64,000 bases of DNA, taken from assembly GCA_030248215.1 (NCBI GenBank), contig JASANG010000524.1:62001-126000 (forward strand), written 5' to 3'. A program made the translations under genes and the position numbers. Each line of letters starts with the position of its first letter. The stretch's first letter is position 1. The DNA is from Enoplolaimus lenunculus. Taxonomy: Eukaryota; Nematoda; Enoplea; Enoplida; Thoracostomopsidae. Under the pieces are notes generated by a model. It did not search any database. It saw nothing but the letters and a program-made list of their open reading frames with translations, and had not been told where the DNA came from. Shown here in pieces: positions 57,422 to 64,000 of the stretch.

Positions 57422-58132
57422 AGAAAACCAAACCAGTGTAAGCTCAGCAGGAAGGCTGGGATAAAGGCGGAGAAAAACAGAAATACTGAATGACGATAAT
57501 GAGGGGATACAGGGGTTCGGCAAAACGAAAAAAATTTGGCTGTTCCAATTCCTTACAGCCTGTTCAAATCCATCTAACTATTTCGGTTTATATATCGGCG
57601 GTATATATATTGCACGTGAGAATAGGGCTTTAATGATTTTTTACGAATCTAAAATATTTAATTGTAGTTAAAATTAGTTATCTTCTTTAAGTCTCTTAAA
57701 TGTTACCTACCTTCAGTTGGTGTAATCCGTAGCGGTAGCCGCTCACGTGTCTTCGATTAACCACATGGCTCACCGTGTGATCCTGTGGCCGCATTTTGTC
57801 TCAGCTTTCACGCCTTTGGTTTACCGGACTTACGACTTTCCAACTGGATCAACGATTTTTGGACTACGATTGTTGCAAACATTTATTTATTGCAAATTGA
57901 AAAACTAAAAACATTAAAAACCTAAAAAAATTATTGCCTTTCCTCAGACTAGGGCTATCAGCAATGTACCGTAACCGCTTTATAATACTTTATTTATTCT
58001 AAAAGTGTTGCATTTTTTGACCAATCTTACGTTTTATGGGCGTATTAACATTACCCTAAGCGTATTCCTAAGAAAGCCAAACGTTAAAGCCTTAGCGTTA
58101 AGATAAGTCTAAAACTAAGCTTATTAAGGCTG
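57422..58132. other. Intergenic between myosin and the EGF gene
   Basis: No coding content seen. The minus-strand open frame covering 56870-57523 lies antisense to the last myosin exon and is not credible as a gene. Confidence 0.45.
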
Positions 58133-58335
58133 CTCTGCAAGAAATGGTGAGTCAAATTGACTCTCTCCAAAATAGGCTTTTCCTGACTACACAAACAGAG
58201 TCAAAATTCGACTCCGTCAGAGTCAAATTGAGTCGAACTAGACTCTGGCGAAGTCAAATTTTGGCTCAGTTTGTGTAGTTAATGAAAAGCCTCTTTCGGA
58301 GAGAGTCAATTTGACTCATCATTTTTTGTAGCGTG
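58133..58335. mobile_element. Palindromic MITE, family G, second copy
   Basis: Same arms: GAGTCAAATTGACTCTCTCC, CTACACAAACAGAGTCAAA and complements; ends CTCTGCAAGAAATGG and CATTTTTTGTAGCGTG. It lies downstream of the myosin gene. Confidence 0.7.
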
Positions 58336-58624
58336 AGATTAAGCCTGTCGCAAACATTAATTGAAGTCTAAGACTTTTTAATCGTATCCCGCAGGAAAAT
58401 GGAACGCCCTTAAATGTAGGATCGCGTTTTTGCATTGTATGCAAATATTGACCACTGGTCTTCCGAATAAGCATCAGGTGGAGGGAGCTTGAAACTATCC
58501 TTTCCATTGCATATATATAATTATATCTATAAATATAAATATATATTTATAAAATATATACATTTATATATTATATATTGAAATGTTCGAAGTGTATATG
58601 TCCCGATTAAATTTATCCGTTTAA

Positions 58625-58905
58625 TACCATATTCACACGTACAAGTTTTTGCAGCAAAAACTTGCACGTACAACTTGCACGCGCAAGTTTGGTCACAAAG
58701 CAGCTTTGAAGTTCTTGCAGCTGCAAATTATTCACTAGAATTCATGCCATTTAATTTAAATAGCACTTGTGAATGCAGTTGAAAGTCGCTTAAATTTCTT
58801 GCACCTGCAGTTTGATTGGTCAATCGGAATGTTCCTTTGAAAATACTTACAGCTGCAAGTATTTAGTCAAGTCGCAGCTGAAAGTTTGACCTTGCAATTA
58901 AAAAT
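58625..58905. repeat. Dispersed repeat sharing words with 48690
   Basis: Repeated ACTTGCACGTACAACTTGCA and AGCTGCAA words, partly inverted. Borders uncertain. Confidence 0.45.
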
Positions 58906-59444
58906 TGTTACGGCTCATAATAGCTAATTACTAATGTATATATTATTATATAATAGATATATGTGTATAAAGTCCCAAATTTTTTGCCTGTTTTCGTCTC
59001 CGCAAAGTTCGAGGGGTAATTATACTTACATAGACCCACAATGTCAGTATTGTATGCTTCCCTTTAGGGGCAAAAGAGTAACACCGTGGCTCCTACATGA
59101 ACTTATTGATGCTTTGGTTTCTCTGTTGTGTAAGTTGCACATTAATACTAGAATTCTCATTTTAATATTAAACAACGTGTGATCGCATGATATTGAATGC
59201 ATTTAAGGGTGCTTTGATTGCACAGAAACGTATTTGAAATTTATTGTTTCCCCAAGCTTGGGGCGTTCAGGGCATTTGACCCGAATTTCCTCTAACTAAC
59301 GGGACAAAACTGGACACACTAATGTTCACTGCTCAAGTGCTTCAAAATTTTTAGAAATCACACGAGGTTGGAATGTATCAGGGTCCAGACGGTGGTAAAA
59401 ATCCGAGCTGGAGGCGGACGTCAACAAAACTTGCCGTAGCTAGA

Positions 59445-59625
59445 GACATGCCCGTAGCCAGCTCACCTTCCTAGAAGGGGGCTACAATTTTTCAGGAGGG
59501 GCATACAAATATTTTCAACGACTGCACGCAAGGTTGAAAATTCTCTAGCGGGGGACAAAATTATTCCAGGGCGACTGAGTCCCCTGCCCCACCCCCTTGG
59601 CCACGGGCCCAGCTAGGGATGAAAC
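59445..59625. repeat. Dispersed repeat, family I
   Basis: CCCGTAGCCAGCTCACCTTC, TTTTCAGGAGGGGCATACAA and TTCCAGGGCGACTGAG. Related pieces at 32139-32290, 39740-39900 and 50215-50340. Confidence 0.55.
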
Positions 59626-59953
59626 AGGAGGTGACATGAAATTGGGAAGTTTAAATAGTGTTTGTTAATTTCAGCAAATATCTATTTTGGCTTTAGGTTT
59701 TTTAGAAATCCCAACAATATGTTCTACCTTGGACTTATTTTTTGGCTAAGCTTATGTGTAGGCTTAGGCTTAAGTTTAGGCTTATCTTTTATACTCCTAG
59801 TTTAGGCTTACGCTTATGTACTTTCTGATACGGAGCTGGTGATGTATTAGCTATGTATTTTTCGAAAATACGGTCGGCAATGCGTCATATATAATATACT
59901 TTCCCTTTTCACATCGGACATTATACATGAATATTTATTTTATATTTCACAAG

Positions 59954-60645
59954 CAGAGTGCAACCGGAATTATAAAATACCGGAACCGGAAAGTTAAATG
60001 GCTTTCGGAGCCTGAACCTGAAAACAAAAGTTCTTACAGAAAAATATAGCTTTTAAATGGGAAAATAGTTTACGTCGAGTATTCTACTTATATTAGGAAT
60101 AGTCCGAAAATCGCTTAGAGCGTCTAATAATTAACTCAACCTAATCAAGTATATACTTATACTAACTACTACCAACATAGAAATAAACACAAGTTCGGTT
60201 TCGCAGGAGAGCTGTTATTTTGAAACATGATCGTTTCTAGGTTGAATTGAATCTTAAAGACACCGTTGAAGCATTTGCCCCAACCGTGGTGTCATATTCA
60301 TACGACACATTTGGCTCTTTGCACCCCTGTGCACTAGAACATAATTAACAATTGAAATCCTGTGTGTAAAAAACACACCGTTCTGAAACAAATGCAGTAG
60401 ATGGGAAACGTATGATAAATTATGGAGTATGGCACAAATTGAAAATTTTGGCAATGCACGTTAGACAATTTTAGAAAAATAAGCTAGAATAATATGCAAA
60501 TTTTTCTTAAATTTTCGACTGAGAAAAATTGTCAATACCAAAAATGCCGGGAAATGCCGACGAAAACATACCGAATCTATTACCGAAACCAGATAGTAAT
60601 AAATACTAGTTTTCCTATCGGAACCGGAATTCAGGTTGCACCCTG
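59954..60645. mobile_element. Family A MITE between myosin and the EGF gene
   Basis: Begins CAGAGTGCAACCGGAATT, ends CAGGTTGCACCCTG. Flanks TTCACAAG and TTCACCAG agree at 7 of 8. At 692 bp it probably holds an internal insertion. Confidence 0.75.
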
Positions 60646-61660
60646 TTCACCAGAGATCTAATTTCAAGTTACGATTCTATGACCTAACACCAAAACTATG
60701 TTGTTTGCTTTATTTAACGCCTACCGCTAGCGATATCTATAAAAGTTGCAGTAGGCACACGAAAACACAATTTTCTTCTGTTTTTCGTATTTTCTTTTTC
60801 CGCAATTTTATTTGTAAACTAACCATCAACGTTGCTACGACTAATCGAGAGGCAAAATTAAACCTGGGGTACCTGATCGGGATATAGAGCCAAGTGCGGC
60901 ATAGTTCCTCTAGATACGAATTGCTAATTATCCGGCACAAACTGTCACTTAGGCATCATTGTTAACTGTTGGTCAATTCAATATAAAGACCAATGCTTTA
61001 ATCGTGTTTTCTGGACCTATTTCCACCAACATAGACCACTTCGTCGATATGCTACTCAACGATTTGGCACTTGTCAGCTTTTAATGAGTTGATCGATCAG
61101 ATAGACTCAGGTATAGAGTTGAGTGTAGCCTTTGGTTTAGGGTTAAATTTAAGCACTCAGGCTTAGACTTATGTTTTAGGCTTACACACTTAGTATATTG
61201 TCTGATGTTCAAGAAATATTGGATGAAATTTAAGATCAACTGAAATTTTCTCTAAAATCCGAATATTTATGTATAACTACTATCTTGAATATAAAACAGA
61301 GCAACTCGTTTACATACCTGCGTGAAAATCAATAAATTAGAATTGAACATAAACATATATGTTTTAACCATTTTAGACAAAAATTGCTGAGCTGTTTAAG
61401 ACTATAATTGTCCGAAACTCTAAAAATTTTAGTATTGAAAATTTAAAGAAAGAAAGATTCTTTAAATTTCGAGACAATTTTTGCGTACACTTGGGGGTAA
61501 AGCTTGGTTTAGCTAACACTCAGCAAAATAATAAACTGTAATGCTAGGAACATTTTGACTTTCGGTCTTGAATCAAATTGTCTTCTATCAAAATACTGTA
61601 GCGTAGGAGATAATCAAACACCAACGCTTTCAGCTTTGTGACTTTCAATTCCAGTTTACT
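60646..61660. other. Downstream of the EGF membrane-protein stop
   Basis: Probably includes that gene's 3' UTR. TTAGGC-like words lie near 61140-61190; no gene was recognised. Confidence 0.4.
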
Positions 61661-62284
61661 TCAATCGTCGTCACTTTCGGTTTCAACCAGCAGTCCACCC
61701 AAGTGACTCGGTCCAGTAGAGGACACCTGCGGCCGGGTAGGCTCAATCCTGCTCATCGTTGGGTTCAAATGTTTCAAATACTGCCGAACTCGAGGTAATA
61801 CCCCTTGTTGTCGAACACTCACTTTCTCAACTCCGTTCAACTCAATTTGTGTTGCTGAGTGGTAGCCTATAGCAGGAGGGTTTAAAATTTTCGGGTGTGT
61901 TCTTTTTACTCCTTTAGGAGTATGGGATAAAAACGGGTTCTTGAGAGTGCCTGAGTCATCGTGGGTGTCTTCTGTGCTCTTGCAAGAGTTACATTCGTAC
62001 AACAAATCGTGGCCTTGCGTATTAAATTTGGCGTTATCATAGTGATCACGATAGCCAGTGTCGTCGGCATTGTAAACGCTATCATAATGACAATAATTTG
62101 GATTGCTGAAGCTCCATTTGCTTGAGTCTGTGACTGATTTAGCCGACGGTTTTTTAGGTTCGGGGTGAATTTTTGGGGCTCGATATGTTCCAGGTTCGTA
62201 AGGGTCAGGTTGGAGCCTTTCGGCACGCATGACGTACATGCTTTTGACAACACGTCGACGTTTACGTTTTTTGTAAAACATCAT
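61661..62284 (-). CDS. EGF membrane protein, terminal exon (cytoplasmic tail)
   Basis: 207 residues plus stop. Starts MMFYKKRKRRRVVKSMYV right after acceptor TTGCAG; carries SNPNYCHYDSVY and ends VETESDDD. Its first Met is not a start codon: it completes the transmembrane helix of the previous exon. Confidence 0.88.
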   Translation of the reverse strand: MMFYKKRKRRRVVKSMYVMRAERLQPDPYEPGTYRAPKIHPEPKKPSAKSVTDSSKWSFSNPNYCHYDSVYNADDTGYRDHYDNAKFNTQGHDLLYECNSCKSTEDTHDDSGTLKNPFLSHTPKGVKRTHPKILNPPAIGYHSATQIELNGVEKVSVRQQGVLPRVRQYLKHLNPTMSRIEPTRPQVSSTGPSHLGGLLVETESDDD

Positions 62285-64000
62285 CTGCAATAGAATACAA
62301 TAAATGGCTTCATTGGCGCAATCGAGTATTCTGTTACTGGGCGAGGTTGTATTTTGTATTTTGCCATTTTGCTGTTTTTTTTAAAAAGCCACCGCAAAAT
62401 GATTGTCCTACAGTATGGTGCCGTATATGCAAGTTTAACGCATTAGAAAAAGTGGCTGAGTTTCGGAAATCTTACTTAAGTATTTACTTAAGTTATATTA
62501 AAGTTATTACATAAGTTGCCGACTTAAGTAAAATACTTAAACTTTTTGAGCAAAAACAAATAACCACGAAACATGGGCCATTGTCATATTAACAAGAAAC
62601 ACATGGTTTTGCTGTATAAAGAGATACCACAAGTCTACATTTCAATTAGACCAAACCTAATATGCATTGAACTGTTTGTTTGTAATGTATCAAATTTATG
62701 ACCTAAGTATTTATTTAAGTTGAATACGCTTTCAAAAACGACAAAATGGTTAAATAATTGCTTAGAGTACACTTAAGTACTCGTAGTCAAAAAGGTTTTC
62801 AGAAACCCAACCAATAAATATTTAGAAACTGTTTTCAGTGCGACAGAACCCTTTCTACTAAAACGAAAATTGCCAATTGATTGCAAAACGAAAACGTTTC
62901 ATTGTTATACATTGGATACATTTGCGATACTCCTTTTGGTAGGTGTTAAGACACTTGAGGCAAGTGTCCCGCGTTGTAAGTTTAAGCTTCGCATGTGAAT
63001 ACCGGAAGCTCAGCTCATGTCTTCCAGATATTTTTCGACCTTCGAATATATAAACCTTCATAAAACTTACCAATACCAATAGAAGCATTCCGGCCATAAG
63101 TAGACCCACGCCAAGCAAAGGTCTATAATCCCTTTCGGAACAATAATTTCCTGCCCACAGCACAGGACAATGGCATCTCCGGTCTCGGTACCTAAATGTC
63201 CCCCCATTCTGGCAGTGATAATACTGACAGTGTCGTCCCCATGTAAAATTTGAACACGCGCACCCCCAAACATATTGCGACGATGACGCTGAGCTGTTTT
63301 GAGCTTTTGCTGTGGGAGGTGGCGTAAGCCCAATGGTGGATTTTGAATCAGCTGAAGGGAGTAGGAATTTAACACCGTTGTTATAGCAAACGATATTGTC
63401 ACAAAATTTACCGCTCCAGCCAAACTTGCAGTCGCAACCACCGTAACCGTCCTGTAACAATTAAAAAACTGAAACAATTTAGTGCTATATCCATATAATT
63501 AGAGTCGAAATGCCTCACATACAGAATTTGGGCAACGTTCCAGTATCACTTTGTTTACAATATTTTCTTGGAGCAGAAAGTAATTGTTCCGTGAAAAAAT
63601 TTACATGCAAATTGTGGTGCATTCGCTAACCTTTGCGCATTGCGCAAGACCACTTGACCAGTATTATAAATAGAGGGCCCATGATTTCAAATACTTCATT
63701 CCCATCTTACAAGTTCGGAGTGGGATCGGTTACCCTACGCGTCGCAGTGGAATATAAATCGTACAGACTCAAGAGGATCCCATATTCATTCCCGATCCAA
63801 ACTCTTACCTCCAACCCTCCATTAGCGCACCGCGATCGTTCACAATGCGGACCAAACTGCACTCGAGGATGTTCGCAAACGCAACTCCCATCAGCGCTCA
63901 ACCTAGCTCCCAGAGTGCAAAGTTTGCGTGAGCAACATGGTCCAGCCCAAAACGCACGACATTGGCATTTTTGGGACGCAGTCCCAATATCCCAGTAGAG
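61661..64000 (-). CDS. EGF-like single-pass membrane protein, C-terminal part
   Basis: Three minus-strand exons join in phase 0: 64000-63809 (open at the window edge), 63451-63071 and 62284-61661 (stop TGA); 398 residues are visible. Extracellular part: at least four Cys-rich EGF-like units, e.g. CVCEHPRVQFGPHCE, CDCKFGWSGKFCD, CACSNFTWGRHC and CHCPVLWAGNYC. A transmembrane helix (LLGVGLLMAGMLLLVL, continued by MMFY from the last exon) is followed by basic YKKRKRRRVVK, giving type I topology. The 200-residue tail is polar, contains FSNPNY (an NPxY motif known to bind PTB or clathrin adaptors in receptor tails) and ends in acidic ETESDDD. Inference: a cell-surface receptor or adhesion protein able to be endocytosed. 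The N-terminus lies outside the window. LRP-, Draper/CED-1- or nematode-specific EGF families are all possible; I cannot choose. Confidence 0.85.
63071..63451 (-). CDS. EGF membrane protein, exon with EGF units and transmembrane helix
   Basis: 127 codons from DGYGGCDCKFGWSGKFC to LLLVL. Three Cys-rich units are separated by a Ser/Thr/Pro linker (TPPPTAKAQNSSASSS), then the hydrophobic helix. Acceptor TTACAG, donor GTAAGT, phase 0 at both ends. Confidence 0.88.
63809..64000 (-). CDS. EGF membrane protein, partial upstream exon
   Basis: Cys-rich reading CQCRAFWAGPCCSRKLCTL then CVCEHPRVQFGPHCERSRC, ending NGGLE before donor GTAAGA. The frame is open to the edge, so the true 5' border is not seen. 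Confidence 0.75.

Noticed and set aside
56870-57523. 217-codon minus-strand open frame
   Set aside because: Antisense to the last myosin exon and 3' UTR; no conserved content.
62269-62284. Met codons at the start of the last EGF-gene exon as a translation start
   Set aside because: They follow a TTGCAG acceptor and complete the transmembrane helix of the previous exon in frame.

Overview
The window is nuclear DNA of an intron-rich animal, most likely a nematode. Three things point there. The myosin reads like nematode muscle myosin, with a Gly-rich [11 protein letters not shown] loop 2 and a rod close to what I recall of UNC-54. Intron 3' ends are mostly TTTCAG or TTTTAG. Degenerate TTAGGC/GCCTAA runs, the nematode telomere unit, are scattered through introns and flanks. 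Long repeat-packed introns fit an early-branching (Enoplea-like) species better than Caenorhabditis, but the species is inference.

Three protein genes can be read through their splice sites. (1) Minus strand, 2869-11601: six coding exons join in frame into a 209-residue protein I do not recognise. It has an exon-phased repeated motif around T-[MI]-x-x-T-x-K-E-G-x-x-[FY]-[LV], an acidic middle and a basic nuclear-signal-like patch. (2) Plus strand, 21356-57099: a complete sarcomeric-type myosin II heavy chain, 40 coding exons, 1967 residues, every junction in phase. (3) Minus strand, 61661 to the right edge: the 3' part (398 residues) of a single-pass membrane protein with EGF-like extracellular modules, a transmembrane helix, a basic stop-transfer stretch and a cytoplasmic tail with an NPNY (NPxY) motif. 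Genes 1 and 2 are head to head about 9.75 kb apart; genes 2 and 3 are tail to tail.

Most of the remaining DNA is short non-autonomous DNA transposons (MITEs). At least six families are visible. Several have exact or near-exact 8-bp target duplications (hAT-like), one TA-flanked family looks Tc1/mariner-like, and one TTAA-flanked copy starting CCCTTT looks piggyBac-like. Elements are nested in one another at 20 kb and 22.8 kb. The most unusual is at 25644-27374: an 8-bp-unit minisatellite of about 1.6 kb enclosed by terminal inverted repeats with an 8-bp target duplication. It creates a spurious 600-codon open frame in myosin intron 1. Possible tRNA-derived SINEs and GC-rich tandem arrays also lie in introns. 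No CRISPR, operon or bacterial feature is present, and no rRNA or intact tRNA gene was recognised.
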